A stretch of DNA of 64,000 nt from Pseudomonas sp. Leaf58 (lineage in GTDB: Bacteria; Pseudomonadota; Gammaproteobacteria; Pseudomonadales; Pseudomonadaceae). Of the stretch, positions 8,271 to 17,792 are shown piece by piece. Position 1 is the first letter of the stretch; each line of letters begins with the position of its first letter. The position numbers were made by a program, and so were the translations under genes. Below the pieces are notes generated by a model. The model had not been told where the DNA came from and did no database searches. It worked only from the letters and a program-made list of their open reading frames with translations. The stretch spans positions 4,531,501 through 4,595,500 of the forward strand of contig NZ_CP032677.1 of the NCBI RefSeq assembly GCF_003627215.1, read 5' to 3'.

Positions 8271-9449
8271 ATGAATGACGTGGTCATCGTCGCCGCAACC
8301 CGTACCGCCATCGGCAGCTTCCAGGGCGCCCTGGCCACTGTGCCTGCGGTAGACCTTGGTGCCGCCGTGATCAAGCGCCTGTTAGAACAGACCGGGCTGG
8401 ACCCGGCGCAGGTCGATGAAGTCATCCTCGGCCAGGTGCTAACCGCCGGTGCCGGGCAGAACCCGGCCCGCCAGGCTGCGCTGAAAGCCGGCCTGCCCTT
8501 CAGCGTACCGGCACTGACCCTGAACAAGGTCTGCGGCTCGGGCCTCAAGGCGCTGCACCTGGCCGCCCAGGCCATCCGCTGCGGTGACGCCGAGGTGGTG
8601 ATCGCCGGCGGCCAGGAAAACATGAGCCTTGCCCCCTACGTGATGCCCTCGGCCCGTACCGGCCAGCGCATGGGCCATGGCCAGCTGATCGACAGCATGA
8701 TCACCGACGGCCTGTGGGATGCCTTCAACGACTACCACATGGGTATCACCGCCGAAAACCTGGTGGACCAGTACGGCCTCAGCCGTGAACAGCAGGACGC
8801 CTTTGCCGCCGAGTCGCAGCGCAAGGCAGTGGCAGCGATCGAGGCCGGCCGCTTCGACGACGAAATCACTCCGATCGTGCTACCGCAGAAAAAGGGTGAC
8901 CCTAAGGTCTTCGCGCGGGACGAGCAGCCACGCCCGGATACCACTGCCGACTCCCTGGCCAAGCTGCGCCCGGCGTTCAAGAAGGACGGCAGCGTCACCG
9001 CCGGCAACGCCTCCAGCCTGAATGACGGCGCCGCCGCCGTGCTGCTGATGAGTGCCGCCAAGGCCAAAGCCCTGGGCCTGCCGGTGCTGGCCCGGGTCGC
9101 GGCTTACGCCAGTGCGGGTGTAGACCCGGCGATCATGGGCATTGGCCCGGTTTCTGCGACCCAGCGCTGCCTGGCCAAGGCCGGCTGGCAGCTGGCCGAG
9201 CTGGACCTGATCGAAGCCAACGAAGCCTTTGCCGCGCAGGCGCTGGCGGTGGGCAAAGCGCTGGAATGGGATGCGGCGCGGGTCAACGTGAATGGCGGGG
9301 CGATTGCCCTCGGCCACCCGATTGGGGCGTCCGGGTGCCGGGTGCTGGTGACCCTGCTGCACGAGATGATCAAGCGAGATGCCAAGAAAGGCCTGGCGAC
9401 CCTGTGCATCGGCGGCGGGCAAGGCGTGGCCTTGGCCATAGAGCGTTGA
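8271..9449 (+). CDS. Acetyl-CoA acetyltransferase (thiolase II)
   Basis: A 392-residue biosynthetic-type thiolase that condenses or cleaves acetoacetyl-CoA. The acyl-accepting cysteine is in [13 protein letters not shown] (Cys88), the histidine in [14 protein letters not shown] (about 349) and the second cysteine in [10 protein letters not shown] (about 379). The start at 8271 follows ACGGAGAACAACAAC. It stands alone; no hydroxyacyl-CoA dehydrogenase or CoA transferase is beside it, so the pathway (acetoacetate, butanoate or amino-acid degradation) cannot be decided from the context. Confidence 0.9.
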   Translation: MNDVVIVAATRTAIGSFQGALATVPAVDLGAAVIKRLLEQTGLDPAQVDEVILGQVLTAGAGQNPARQAALKAGLPFSVPALTLNKVCGSGLKALHLAAQAIRCGDAEVVIAGGQENMSLAPYVMPSARTGQRMGHGQLIDSMITDGLWDAFNDYHMGITAENLVDQYGLSREQQDAFAAESQRKAVAAIEAGRFDDEITPIVLPQKKGDPKVFARDEQPRPDTTADSLAKLRPAFKKDGSVTAGNASSLNDGAAAVLLMSAAKAKALGLPVLARVAAYASAGVDPAIMGIGPVSATQRCLAKAGWQLAELDLIEANEAFAAQALAVGKALEWDAARVNVNGGAIALGHPIGASGCRVLVTLLHEMIKRDAKKGLATLCIGGGQGVALAIER

Positions 9450-9465
9450 TCACAGGTTGAATTGA

Positions 9466-9580
9466 ACAGGCCCGGCCTCTTCGCGGGTAAACCCGCTCCC
9501 ACAGGGATATCACTGGATTGAGCATCCGTGGGTGCCTGTGGGAGCGGGGTTACCCGCGAAGAAGCCGGTACAGGCAGCGA
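9466..9580. repeat. REP pair between thiolase gene and metE
   Basis: Inverted REP copies, CTTCGCGGGTAAACCCGCTC around 9479-9498 and CTGTGGGAGCGGGGTTACCC around 9536-9555, separate two convergent genes and may terminate both transcripts. Confidence 0.8.
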
Positions 9581-9584
9581 ATAA

Positions 9585-11876
9585 TCAGGCGGTAGCGCGC
9601 AACTCGCGAGCAGCGGCAACCATATTGATCAGCGCTGCCTCGGTCTCCGGCCAGCCACGGGTCTTCAGCCCGCAATCTGGGTTGACCCACAGCCGCTCGG
9701 CGGGAATGCGCCGGGCAGCCTTGCGCAGCAGCTGGACCATTTCCTCACGGCTCGGCACCCGTGGCGAGTGAATGTCATACACCCCCGGGCCGATCTCGTT
9801 GGGGTAGGCGAACCGCTCGAACGCCGCCAGCAGTTGCATGTCCGACCGTGAGGTCTCGATGGTGATCACGTCGGCATCCATCGCCGCGATCGACTCGATC
9901 ACGTCGTTGAACTCGCTGTAGCACATGTGGGTGTGTATCTGAGTTTCGTCACGCACCCCCGAGGCACACAAGCGGAAGGCTTCGGTGGCCCACTCCAGGT
10001 AATGGGCCCAGGCGCCGTGGCGCAGCGGCAGGCCTTCACGGAACGCCGCTTCGTCGATCTGCACAATTTTGATACCCGCCGCTTCCAGGTCGACCACTTC
10101 GTCGCGGATCGCCAGCGCCAGCTGGCGCGCCTGCACTTGGCGGCTTACGTCTTCCCGCGGGAACGACCACATCAGCATGGTCACCGGGCCAGTCAGCATG
10201 CCCTTCATTACCTTGTCAGTCAGGCCTTGGGCGTACTTGATCCATTCCACGGTCATGGCCTTCGGCCGGCTCAGGTCACCCACGATCACTGCAGGTTTCA
10301 CGCAGCGCGATCCATAGCTCTGCACCCAGCCGAAGCGGGTGAACGCATAGCCGTCGAGCTGCTCGGCGAAGTACTCGACCATGTCGTTGCGTTCGGCCTC
10401 GCCGTGCACCAGTACATCCAGGCCCAGGTCCTCCTGGATTTTCACCGCATGGCGGATTTCACTGTGCATGGCCTCGACGTAATCGGCCTGGGTCAGCTTG
10501 CCCTGCTTGTAGGCCTGACGCGCCAAGCGAATCGCCGAAGTCTGCGGGAACGAGCCGATGGTGGTGGTCGGGAACGGCGGCAGGTCCAGCCCCGCACGCT
10601 GCTTGACGATACGTTGGGCAAACGCTGACTGGCGTTGGCTGTCAGCGGGCTTGATGGCTGCCAGACGGGCTTGCACGGCAGGTTTGTGAATGCGCGGCGA
10701 AGCGGCGCGGCTGGCTTGCACCGCCCGGCTCTGCGCCAGCGCGGCGACCACCTCGGCCGCTTGCGGGGCATTGATGGCCTTGGCCAGCAGTGCCACCTCC
10801 TGACATTTTTGCACGGCGAAAGCCAACCAGCTGTGCAGTTCGGCATCCAGCTGGTCTTCCCGGGCTAGGTCCACCGGGCTGTGCAGCAGCGAGCAGGACG
10901 GCGCCACCCACAGCCGCTCACCCAGCCGTTCGTGGGCGTGGCGCAGTACCTCCAGCGCCTGTTCCAGGTCGCAGCGCCAGACGTTGCGGCCATTGACCAG
11001 GCCCAGCGACAGCACCTTGTAAGCCGGCAGGCGGTCGAGGATGGTCGGGTACTGCTCGGGTGCCCGCACCAGGTCAATGTGCAGGCCGTCGACCGGCAGG
11101 TTGGCGGCCAGCCCCAGGTTGTCTTCCAGGCCGCCGAAGTAGGTGGCGATCAGCTTCTTCAGCGGCGCGCGCTGAAGGATGTTGTAGACGCGCTCGTAGG
11201 CGTTTTTCCAGTCTTGCGGCAGGTCCAGGGCCAGGATCGGCTCATCGATCTGCACCCATTCCACGCCTTGGCCAGCCAGGCGATTGAGGATCTGGTCATA
11301 CAGCGGCAGCAGGCGATCGAGCAGCTCCAGTTTGTCGAAATCGCCGCCCTTGGCCTTGCCCAACCACAGGTAAGTCAGTGGGCCGATCAGCACCGGTTTG
11401 ACCGCGTGGCCCAAGGCCTGGGCTTCTTGCACTTCTTCGAACAACTGCTCCCAGCTGAGGGCGAACTGCTGGTCGGCGGTAAACTCTGGGACCAGGTAGT
11501 GGTAGTTGGTGTCGAACCACTTGGTCATTTCCTGGGCGTGGGCACCACCGCAGCAGCTGTCACCCACAGCGCCGCGCGCCATGGCGAACAGGGTTTGCAG
11601 GGTGGGTTGGGCACCGTCGTGGCTGCGAAAGCGCTGCGGGATCACGCCAAAGGTCAGCGAGTGGGTCAGCACCTGGTCGTACCAGGCAAAGTCACCGACC
11701 GGTAGCAGTTCAATGCCGGCATCTTTCTGCACCTGCCAGTGGCGGGCCCGCAGCTCGCGGCCCACGGCGCGCAGGCCGGCTTCGTCGAGTTCGCCCTTCC
11801 AGAAGGCTTCCTGGGCCTTTTTCAGCTCGCGGTCGCGGCCGATACGTGGAAAGCCCAGGTTGTGTGCCAGTGCCAT
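9585..11876 (-). CDS. metE: Cobalamin-independent methionine synthase MetE
   Basis: A 763-residue enzyme that moves the methyl group of 5-methyltetrahydropteroyltri-L-glutamate to homocysteine without B12. It has the two duplicated barrels of the family. The zinc ligands in the C-terminal barrel are visible: His650 and Cys652 (THMCYSEF), Glu674 (TIETSRSD) and Cys735 (NPDCGLKTR). The start [19 protein letters not shown] is the family N-terminus. It is divergent from a methylenetetrahydrofolate-reductase-like gene, whose product class supplies its methyl donor; the gap between them holds a candidate MetR-type operator. Confidence 0.97.
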   Translation of the reverse strand: MALAHNLGFPRIGRDRELKKAQEAFWKGELDEAGLRAVGRELRARHWQVQKDAGIELLPVGDFAWYDQVLTHSLTFGVIPQRFRSHDGAQPTLQTLFAMARGAVGDSCCGGAHAQEMTKWFDTNYHYLVPEFTADQQFALSWEQLFEEVQEAQALGHAVKPVLIGPLTYLWLGKAKGGDFDKLELLDRLLPLYDQILNRLAGQGVEWVQIDEPILALDLPQDWKNAYERVYNILQRAPLKKLIATYFGGLEDNLGLAANLPVDGLHIDLVRAPEQYPTILDRLPAYKVLSLGLVNGRNVWRCDLEQALEVLRHAHERLGERLWVAPSCSLLHSPVDLAREDQLDAELHSWLAFAVQKCQEVALLAKAINAPQAAEVVAALAQSRAVQASRAASPRIHKPAVQARLAAIKPADSQRQSAFAQRIVKQRAGLDLPPFPTTTIGSFPQTSAIRLARQAYKQGKLTQADYVEAMHSEIRHAVKIQEDLGLDVLVHGEAERNDMVEYFAEQLDGYAFTRFGWVQSYGSRCVKPAVIVGDLSRPKAMTVEWIKYAQGLTDKVMKGMLTGPVTMLMWSFPREDVSRQVQARQLALAIRDEVVDLEAAGIKIVQIDEAAFREGLPLRHGAWAHYLEWATEAFRLCASGVRDETQIHTHMCYSEFNDVIESIAAMDADVITIETSRSDMQLLAAFERFAYPNEIGPGVYDIHSPRVPSREEMVQLLRKAARRIPAERLWVNPDCGLKTRGWPETEAALINMVAAARELRATA

Positions 11877-11932
11877 GTCTTATCCCTCAGCATGCATAAA
11901 TGAATGAGGGAATTGTCCGGGCCACAGCATCT

Positions 11933-11945
11933 TGAGACAAACTCA
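11933..11945. promoter_or_regulatory. Candidate MetR-type operator upstream of metE
   Basis: TGAGACAAACTCA is a 13-bp inverted repeat that resembles the MetR consensus TGAA-N5-TTCA with one change per arm. It lies 57 bases upstream of the metE start, a plausible activation position. MetR activation of metE is known in enterobacteria; its use here is inferred. Confidence 0.35.
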
Positions 11946-11998
11946 TTAAATTTAAGATGAACTTAATGTTTTTTCATGATCAGGGGTTCGTACCAGCT

Positions 11999-12024
11999 GT
12001 TCCGGCCTGTTCGCGGGCCGGAAC
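11999..12024. other. Inverted repeat in the metE/MTHFR-like intergenic region
   Basis: GTTCCGGCC and GGCCGGAAC form a 9-bp perfect stem with an 8-base loop (TGTTCGCG). The loop and flank resemble the core of the local REP element, so it may be a REP remnant; it could equally form a hairpin in the 5' leader of the downstream gene. Confidence 0.4.
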
Positions 12025-12131
12025 TGGCAACACATATGTCTCATTCAGAGCACCAGCCTGCGCATCCGGACATGACCCCACCCGTCTTCTGCCGCACAAT
12101 GCCACCCTGTCCACACCAGGTACCCGGCCCC

Positions 12132-13616
12132 ATGAGCCTGCTGAAAACCGCGCTGCGCGAACAAACCTTCGTCTGCGTCATGGAGTTCGTCCCCAAGCCC
12201 TCCGCAGAACGCTTCGCCGCCATGGACGCAATTCTGGCCCGTGCGCACCTGTGCGGCTGGCCGATGACCGTGGCCATCGGCGACCGCGTCGGCAGCCCGC
12301 TGGACATGTCACCGCTGGACGCGCTCGCCTCGTTCAATAAGCCGGTACCCGCCCTGCCGCATTTTTCCGGCAAGGACCGCGAACGCCACCACCTGCTCGC
12401 CCAACTGCAACGCATGGACGCTGCCGGCCTCGACCAGTTGCTGCTGCTCACCGGCGACCGCCTGCCCGGCCACCAACCCGGGCAGCGCCCGGTACGCTAC
12501 CTGGAGTCGGTCGCCGCCCTGCAGATCGCCCGCCAAGCCTGCCCGCACTGGCTACTCGGCGCTGCACTCAACCCGTTCAAATACTGTGAGGAGGAAGGCG
12601 GCGCCCAGTACTTCAAGGCCGAGAAAAAGCTGGCGGCGGGCGCCGACTTCCTCACCCTGCAATTAGGCTTCGATGCCAGCAAACACCAGGAAGCCATGCA
12701 CTGGATGAGCCGCCAGGCCACGCCCAAGCCGATGCTGGCCTGCCTCATGAGCCTCACCCACGGGCGCGCGGCAATGCTCGACCACGTGGCCGGGGTGACC
12801 GTAACGCCCTCCATGCGCGACATGCTCGAAGCGGAAGCGGCGCAGTCCAAAGCGTTTGCCCAAACGCGCAGCGTCGACCGCCTGGCCTTGCAGATCATCG
12901 GCGTCAAGCTGATGGGCTATGCCGGGGTGCACCTGTCGGGGGTTCACCAACTGAAGCAACTGCTGGCCCTGGAAGCACGCATCGAGCACTGGCAAGAGCA
13001 AATTCACAGCCTGGAACAATGGGCGCCAGCCTGGCACGCCAGTTGGCAGATGCCCGGCTTGCCGGCAGTGAGCTTCCATCCGCCGCAGGCGGGCTGGCGC
13101 CTGGGCGAGTCACGGGTCGACGCCTCGCTCAAAGAAAAAGCACGCTATCACCTGATGCACGGCATGCATGCGCTGGTGTTCAGCCGCCGCAACGGCTTGA
13201 GCAAGGCCTTTGGCTGGGCCGTGCGTCAGCCTCTGTGGGCCACACGCCTTGGCGCCCAAGTGCTGCACAAGGTAGAGCGTGCGGTGAAGCAGCCGTTGGT
13301 AGGCTGCGACACTTGCGGCCGCTGCCGCCTGGAAGACACCCTGTACATCTGCCCGGAAACCTGCCCCAAAGGCCTGGCCAACGGCCCCTGCGGCGGTACC
13401 GCGCTGAACCGCTGCGAGTTCGGCGACCGCGAGTGCATTCACAGCGTCAAGTACCGCACCGCCAAGGCCGTGCAGCAAACGGCGGTGCTGAGCGAGCGCC
13501 TGATCCCGTGCATCGAGGTGCAGACACGCCACCGCAGCTCATGGCCGCAGTGGTTCGCGCCCCAAACGCCGCGCCGGCTCAGCCCGCAGCCAGCGCCTCG
13601 AACCCAGCCCGAATAG
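12132..13616 (+). CDS. Methylenetetrahydrofolate-reductase-like protein with C-terminal cysteine-rich domain
   Basis: A 494-residue protein. The first 300 residues follow the MTHFR barrel: MEFVPKPSAERF aligns with the glutamate segment of MetF and LLLLTGDRLPG with its ALRGD segment. The C-terminal part (about 390-450) has eight cysteines in GCDTCGRCRLEDTL, ICPETCPKGLANGPCGG and RCEFGDREC, the MTHFR_C module otherwise seen in MetV-type partners of acetogens. It may reduce methylene-tetrahydrofolate with metal-cluster chemistry, or act in another C1 reaction. It is divergent from metE, and its 3' end overlaps the convergent GTPase gene by 38 bases. A longer start at 12073 is possible; 12132 matches the MTHFR alignment. 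Confidence 0.75.
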   Translation: MSLLKTALREQTFVCVMEFVPKPSAERFAAMDAILARAHLCGWPMTVAIGDRVGSPLDMSPLDALASFNKPVPALPHFSGKDRERHHLLAQLQRMDAAGLDQLLLLTGDRLPGHQPGQRPVRYLESVAALQIARQACPHWLLGAALNPFKYCEEEGGAQYFKAEKKLAAGADFLTLQLGFDASKHQEAMHWMSRQATPKPMLACLMSLTHGRAAMLDHVAGVTVTPSMRDMLEAEAAQSKAFAQTRSVDRLALQIIGVKLMGYAGVHLSGVHQLKQLLALEARIEHWQEQIHSLEQWAPAWHASWQMPGLPAVSFHPPQAGWRLGESRVDASLKEKARYHLMHGMHALVFSRRNGLSKAFGWAVRQPLWATRLGAQVLHKVERAVKQPLVGCDTCGRCRLEDTLYICPETCPKGLANGPCGGTALNRCEFGDRECIHSVKYRTAKAVQQTAVLSERLIPCIEVQTRHRSSWPQWFAPQTPRRLSPQPAPRTQPE

Positions 13617-14556
13617 TAGCTTCGGGCAGTTCATCGGCAATGAATACCATCACGCTTTCGCGGGTTTCACCCTCGGCCCACTCCGCGTCCCAATCAAAGC
13701 CATAGAGCTTGAGCACGCCCTGGAACACCAGCTTGCGCGCCTCACCGGCTATGTTCAGCACGCCCTTGTAGCGCAACAGCTGCTTACCGTGGGTTTCCAG
13801 CAGTTGGTTCATGAAGTCGCTGAGGCGGTCGATGTCCAGCGCGGCTTCCGTGCGCAGCACCAAGGTGGAGATACGGTCGGGGGTAGCGGGCTTGAGCACT
13901 GGCCGCAAGCTCGGCTTGAGGTGCGCGCCAAGGTCGGGGTTGAGGTTGAAACCGCGTACGTCCAGCAGTTCAGCCAGGTCGATGCGGCCATGCTCGACCA
14001 CGCGGATCGCGGCTCGGCCATTGATGCGGGACAGGCGCTCGCTCAAGGCCTCTACCGCAGCCGGTTCGACCAGGTCGGTCTTGCTCAGCAGCAGGCGATC
14101 GGCAAAACCGACCTGGGCCTGGGCGATGGTTTGGGTCAGGTGCAGCTCGGCGTGGGCAGCATCGACCAGGGTGATGATGCCGTCGAGGATATAGCGATCG
14201 CGCAGCTCCTCATCCATGAAGAAGGTTTGCGCAACGGGTGCCGGGTCGGCCAGGCCGGTGCATTCGATCACCAAGCGGTCGAAGGCGATTTCACCAGCAT
14301 CCTGACGTTCGAGCAGCAGGTACAACGCGCGGGTCAAGTCGCCATGGATGGTGCAACACACGCAGCCGTTGGCCAGGGTCATGACCTGCACCGGCTCATC
14401 GCCAAGCAGCTGGCTGTCGATTGCGGCCTCACTGAATTCGTTTTCGATCACGGCGATTTTCAGGCCGTGCTCTGCCTTGAGCATGTGCTTGAGCAAAGTG
14501 GTCTTGCCGGCACCGAGGAAGCCGGTGAGTACGGTTACGGGAATAGGCGTCTGCAC
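13579..14556 (-). CDS. yjiA: YjiA-type GTPase (CobW/COG0523 metal-trafficking family)
   Basis: A 325-residue G3E-family GTPase. The Walker A loop is TGFLGAGKTTLL, the metal-binding CxCC motif is GCVCC, and the NKxD-type motif is replaced by LSKTDLVEP, as usual in the family; the C-terminal CobW_C domain begins around residue 215. These proteins bind divalent metals and are thought to act as metal chaperones. AGGAG abuts the ATG at 14565, so the GTG at 14556, 9 bases after it and giving the common start (M)QTPIPVTVL, is preferred. The gene order cstA-yjiX-yjiA matches E. coli yjiY-yjiX-yjiA. Confidence 0.85.
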   Translation of the reverse strand: MQTPIPVTVLTGFLGAGKTTLLKHMLKAEHGLKIAVIENEFSEAAIDSQLLGDEPVQVMTLANGCVCCTIHGDLTRALYLLLERQDAGEIAFDRLVIECTGLADPAPVAQTFFMDEELRDRYILDGIITLVDAAHAELHLTQTIAQAQVGFADRLLLSKTDLVEPAAVEALSERLSRINGRAAIRVVEHGRIDLAELLDVRGFNLNPDLGAHLKPSLRPVLKPATPDRISTLVLRTEAALDIDRLSDFMNQLLETHGKQLLRYKGVLNIAGEARKLVFQGVLKLYGFDWDAEWAEGETRESVMVFIADELPEATIRAGFEALAAG

Positions 14557-14587
14557 GTAGTACATCTCCTGTGCGGGAAAAACATTG

Positions 14588-14690
14588 GCCTCATCACCGG
14601 CAAGCCAGCGCCCACAGGTACTGCACAAACCTTGAGGCCTGTGGAGTACCTGTGGGCGCTGGCTTGCCGGCGATGAGGCCGGGACAGGTT
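14588..14690. repeat. Large REP inverted pair between yjiX-like gene and yjiA
   Basis: TGGGCGCTGGCTTGCCGGCG (14652-14671) and its inverse beginning CACCGGCAAGCCAGCGCCCA, with the inner arms AGGTACT/AGTACCT, form a near-perfect cruciform inside the cstA-yjiX-yjiA unit. It could reduce expression of the distal GTPase gene or protect the upstream mRNA. Confidence 0.85.
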
Positions 14691-14702
14691 AACGCTTAAG
14701 GC

Positions 14703-14900
14703 TTAACAGCACTTGGGCCCAGACTTGCCGCCATAACGCGCTTCCTGACGTTCGCGGAAAAACTCCTCGTACGTCATGACCGGCTTGTCCGGGTGCTTGT
14801 TCTGCATGTGCTCGACATAGTTGTCGTAGTCGGGCATGCCGACCATCAGGCGGGCTGCCTGCCCCAGGTATTTACCCAGTCGACCCAGGTCGTTGAACAT
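14703..14900 (-). CDS. YbdD/YjiX family small protein
   Basis: A 65-residue protein of the DUF466 (YbdD/YjiX) family, recognised from [15 protein letters not shown], the [17 protein letters not shown] stretch and the terminal PKCC. Genes of this family almost always follow a CstA/BtsT-type carrier gene, as here (17-base gap), and the product is thought to be needed for carrier function. The two terminal cysteines might bind metal, which would fit the neighbouring metal-binding GTPase, but this is inference. Confidence 0.92.
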   Translation of the reverse strand: MFNDLGRLGKYLGQAARLMVGMPDYDNYVEHMQNKHPDKPVMTYEEFFRERQEARYGGKSGPKCC

Positions 14901-14917
14901 GGCTGCAGTCCTCTCGT

Positions 14918-16984
14918 TTACGCGTCAGGCAACGCCTGGAACGGCGTTTCTTTGTCGGTGCGTTCCTTGCGGCCCCAGGCGGCGTAGCCGACCTTGAGGG
15001 CGAAGAACAGGATGCTGAACACCACCAGAAGGAACAGAATGGTCAGCCCCGCGTTGGTGTACGCGTTGTAGATAACGTGCTGCATCTGGCCGATGTCCTT
15101 GGCCGGTGCCAGTACCTGGCCGGCGTCCAGCGCAGTGCTGTATTTCTTGGCCAAGGCCAGGAAGCCCACTGCCGGGTTCGGGTCGAACAGCTTGATCAGG
15201 CCGGCAGCGGTGGTGCAGATCAGCAGCCACACAGCCGGTACCAGGGTTACCCAGACGTAGCGCTGACGCTTCATCTTGATCAGCACCACGGTGCCGAGCA
15301 TCAGGGCGATACCCGCCAGCATCTGGTTGGAGATACCGAACAGCGGCCACAAGGTGTTGATGCCACCCAGCGGGTCGATCACGCCTTGGTACAGCAGATA
15401 CCCCCACATTGCCACGCAACCGGCGGTGGCGAGCAGGTTGGCGCCCCACGATTCGGTGCGTTTGAGCGCCGGCACGAAGCTGCCCAGCAGGTCTTGCAGC
15501 ATGAAGCGCCCAGCACGGGTACCGGCGTCTACTGCGGTAAGGATGAACAGCGCCTCGAACAAGATCGCGAAGTGGTACCAGAAGGCCATGGTGTTCTCAC
15601 CTGGCAGTACCTGGTGCAGGATCTGCGCGATACCCACTGCCAACGTCGGCGCACCACCGGCACGGGCCAGTACGGTGTGCTCGCCGATGTCGCGAGCCAC
15701 TGCCTCCAGCTGCTCAGGAGTGATCAGGAAGCCCCAGCTACTGACCGTCTGCGCCACCGACGCGACGTCGGCACCGACCACCGCGGCCGGGCTGTTCATG
15801 GCGAAGTACACGCCCGGCTCGATCACCGAGGCGGCGACCATGGCCATGATGGCGACGAACGATTCCATCAGCATGCCGCCGTAACCGATATAACGGGCGT
15901 TGGTTTCGTTGTCCAGCAGCTTGGGCGTGGTGCCCGAGGAGATCAGCGCGTGGAAGCCAGACACCGCACCGCAGGCAATGGTGATGAACAGGAACGGGAA
16001 CAGGGTGCCCTTCCACACCGGGCCGGTGCCGTCGGTGAACTGGGTCAGCGCCGGCATTTTCAGCTCGGGCGCGATGATCAGAATACCAATGGCCAGGCCG
16101 ACGATGGTGCCGATCTTGAGGAAGGTCGACAGGTAGTCACGCGGCGCCAGTACCAGCCATACCGGCAGCACGGCGGCGACGAAGCCATAGCCCACCAGCA
16201 TCCAGGTGATCTGCACGCCAGTGAAGGTGAACGCCGGGCCCCATACCGGATCCGCAGCAATTTGCCCCCCGAGCCAGATCGAGGCCAGCAGCAGCACCAC
16301 GCCGATGACCGAGATTTCGCCGATGCGGCCCGGGCGGATGTAGCGCATGTAAATGCCCATGAACATCGCGATCGGGATGGTCGCCATCACCGTGAACATG
16401 CCCCATGGGCTCTCGGCCAGGGCCTTGACCACGATCAGCGCCAGCACCGCGAGGATGATGATCATGATCAGGAAGCAACCGAACAAGGCGATGGTACCCG
16501 GAATACGGCCCATCTCCTCGCGCACCATGTCGCCCAGCGAGCGGCCATTGCGGCGGGTGGACAGGAACAAGACCATGAAGTCCTGCACCGCACCGGCCAG
16601 TACCACGCCGGCGATCAGCCACAGCGTACCGGGCAGGTAGCCCATTTGCGCGGCAAGTACCGGACCGACCAAGGGGCCGGCGCCAGCGATGGCGGCGAAG
16701 TGGTGACCGAAAAGGATGTGTTTGTTGGTCGGGACGTAGTCCAGGCCGTCGTTGTTGAGCACCGCCGGGGTGGCACGGCGCGGGTCGAGTTGCATCACCT
16801 TGGTGGCGATGAACAGGCTGTAGTAACGGTAGGCGACCAAGTAGATGGCCACTGCCGCGACCACGATCCACAAGGCGTTGATCGCCTCGCCGCGACGCAG
16901 GGCAACCACACCCAGCGCGCAGGCGCCTATGACTGCCAGCGCCAGCCACGGAATGTGGCGTAGCAGGCTATTATTGTTGTTCAT
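14918..16984 (-). CDS. cstA: CstA/BtsT-family carrier (pyruvate or peptide uptake)
   Basis: A 688-residue inner-membrane protein with about 16-18 hydrophobic helices, belonging to the carbon-starvation CstA family. The signatures [20 protein letters not shown] and [13 protein letters not shown] are visible. E. coli BtsT (YjiY) carries pyruvate and CstA carries peptides and pyruvate; the substrate here cannot be chosen with certainty. The ATG at 16984 has GGAAG at good spacing. It heads the operon with the YjiX-like and YjiA-like genes and is divergent from a PilZ gene. No BtsSR-like two-component system is in the window. Confidence 0.9.
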   Translation of the reverse strand: MNNNNSLLRHIPWLALAVIGACALGVVALRRGEAINALWIVVAAVAIYLVAYRYYSLFIATKVMQLDPRRATPAVLNNDGLDYVPTNKHILFGHHFAAIAGAGPLVGPVLAAQMGYLPGTLWLIAGVVLAGAVQDFMVLFLSTRRNGRSLGDMVREEMGRIPGTIALFGCFLIMIIILAVLALIVVKALAESPWGMFTVMATIPIAMFMGIYMRYIRPGRIGEISVIGVVLLLASIWLGGQIAADPVWGPAFTFTGVQITWMLVGYGFVAAVLPVWLVLAPRDYLSTFLKIGTIVGLAIGILIIAPELKMPALTQFTDGTGPVWKGTLFPFLFITIACGAVSGFHALISSGTTPKLLDNETNARYIGYGGMLMESFVAIMAMVAASVIEPGVYFAMNSPAAVVGADVASVAQTVSSWGFLITPEQLEAVARDIGEHTVLARAGGAPTLAVGIAQILHQVLPGENTMAFWYHFAILFEALFILTAVDAGTRAGRFMLQDLLGSFVPALKRTESWGANLLATAGCVAMWGYLLYQGVIDPLGGINTLWPLFGISNQMLAGIALMLGTVVLIKMKRQRYVWVTLVPAVWLLICTTAAGLIKLFDPNPAVGFLALAKKYSTALDAGQVLAPAKDIGQMQHVIYNAYTNAGLTILFLLVVFSILFFALKVGYAAWGRKERTDKETPFQALPDA

Positions 16985-17163
16985 GGTTTGCTTCCAGCTG
17001 GTGGATTGGAAAAGACCGCCCATCGAGTCTAGGGCGAGTCATCGCGCATTGCCACACTTGCTTTGGTCTAGAGCCTCTGCGGCCAGATTGCGGTACCTGA
17101 TGCACACAACACTCTAACTATAGTCAGGTTGTCACCTTTAGGACCTATCCGAGGATCTATCCC

Positions 17164-17529
17164 ATGAGCGATCACGACGAACGCCGCCGTTTCCAGCGTA
17201 TCCAGTTCGACGCCCCGACCAAACTGTGCCAAGGCGAACGCTGCTGGGAGGTGAAACTGCTCGATCTGTCCCTCAAAGGGCTGCTGGTTGAATGCCCCCA
17301 ACCCTGGGACGCCGACCTGACCCAGGATTTCGAAGCGTACATCCTGTTCAACGACGAAGTGACCGAGGTACAGATGCAGGTCGAGCTGCGCCATGAAGAA
17401 CAGGACCGCCTGGGCTTCATCTGCCTGTACATCGACATCGATTCGATGAGCCATTTGCACCGTCTTGTGGAACTGAACCTGGCCGACAGCACCGAAATGA
17501 TGCGAGAGCTGCGCGAACTGATCGAATAA
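17164..17529 (+). CDS. PilZ-domain cyclic di-GMP receptor, MapZ-like
   Basis: A 121-residue single-domain PilZ protein with both signature motifs intact: RRRFQR near the N-terminus and DLSLKG at about 35-40. The C-terminal part SMSHLHRLVELNLAD closely resembles P. aeruginosa PA4608 (MapZ), which on binding cyclic di-GMP inhibits the chemotaxis methyltransferase CheR1. The same role is a reasonable inference. GAGGAT precedes the ATG. Unlike the PilZ-like protein at the left end of the window, its ligand-binding residues appear complete. Confidence 0.85.
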   Translation: MSDHDERRRFQRIQFDAPTKLCQGERCWEVKLLDLSLKGLLVECPQPWDADLTQDFEAYILFNDEVTEVQMQVELRHEEQDRLGFICLYIDIDSMSHLHRLVELNLADSTEMMRELRELIE

Positions 17530-17576
17530 TGAAATCTCTTAGCTAGCTAATAGCTTTCCCACCTGGTGTTTCTTGT

Positions 17577-17604
17577 CTACCCAGACAGCTTTAAACCTGG
17601 GTAG
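17577..17604. other. Hairpin downstream of the MapZ-like gene
   Basis: CTACCCAG and CTGGGTAG form an 8-bp stem with a 12-base loop, 48 bases after the stop codon. It is followed by CGGCGTTTT, so it may act as a weak terminator; the T-run is short. Confidence 0.4.
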
Positions 17605-17657
17605 CGGCGTTTTGTACACACCCCTCTAGCACAGCTTCTGACAAGTTGGTACGCCTT

Positions 17658-17685
17658 CTGCATTGGGTTGTTGCAACCAATGCAG
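17658..17685 (+). other. Strong hairpin in the leader of the purine permease gene
   Basis: CTGCATTGG and CCAATGCAG pair perfectly; the loop GTTGTTGCAA can add further pairs. It lies 107 bases upstream of the permease start, just before a GntR-type palindrome. It may be a terminator for upstream transcription or part of a leader. Confidence 0.4.
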
Positions 17686-17713
17686 TCGCGGCTGTACGCG
17701 CTCCGATCAAAAT

Positions 17714-17725
17714 ATTGTATACAAT
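17714..17725. promoter_or_regulatory. GntR-type palindromic operator candidate upstream of the purine permease
   Basis: ATTGTATACAAT is a perfect 12-bp palindrome 67 bases upstream of the start codon, of the TTGTATACAA type bound by several GntR-family repressors. No GntR gene is in the window, so the regulator would be encoded elsewhere. Confidence 0.4.
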
Positions 17726-17792
17726 TCTTGTGGCAATCATTTGTAGGAAGTGTCTACAGTAGCAACACAAAAATAAACAGAGAGCCTGCTCC

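Noticed and set aside
15077..16963. A 628-codon open frame antisense to cstA, rich in His, Gln and Arg
   Set aside because: It is the reverse shadow of a hydrophobic membrane-protein gene; composition and lack of a ribosome site argue against it.
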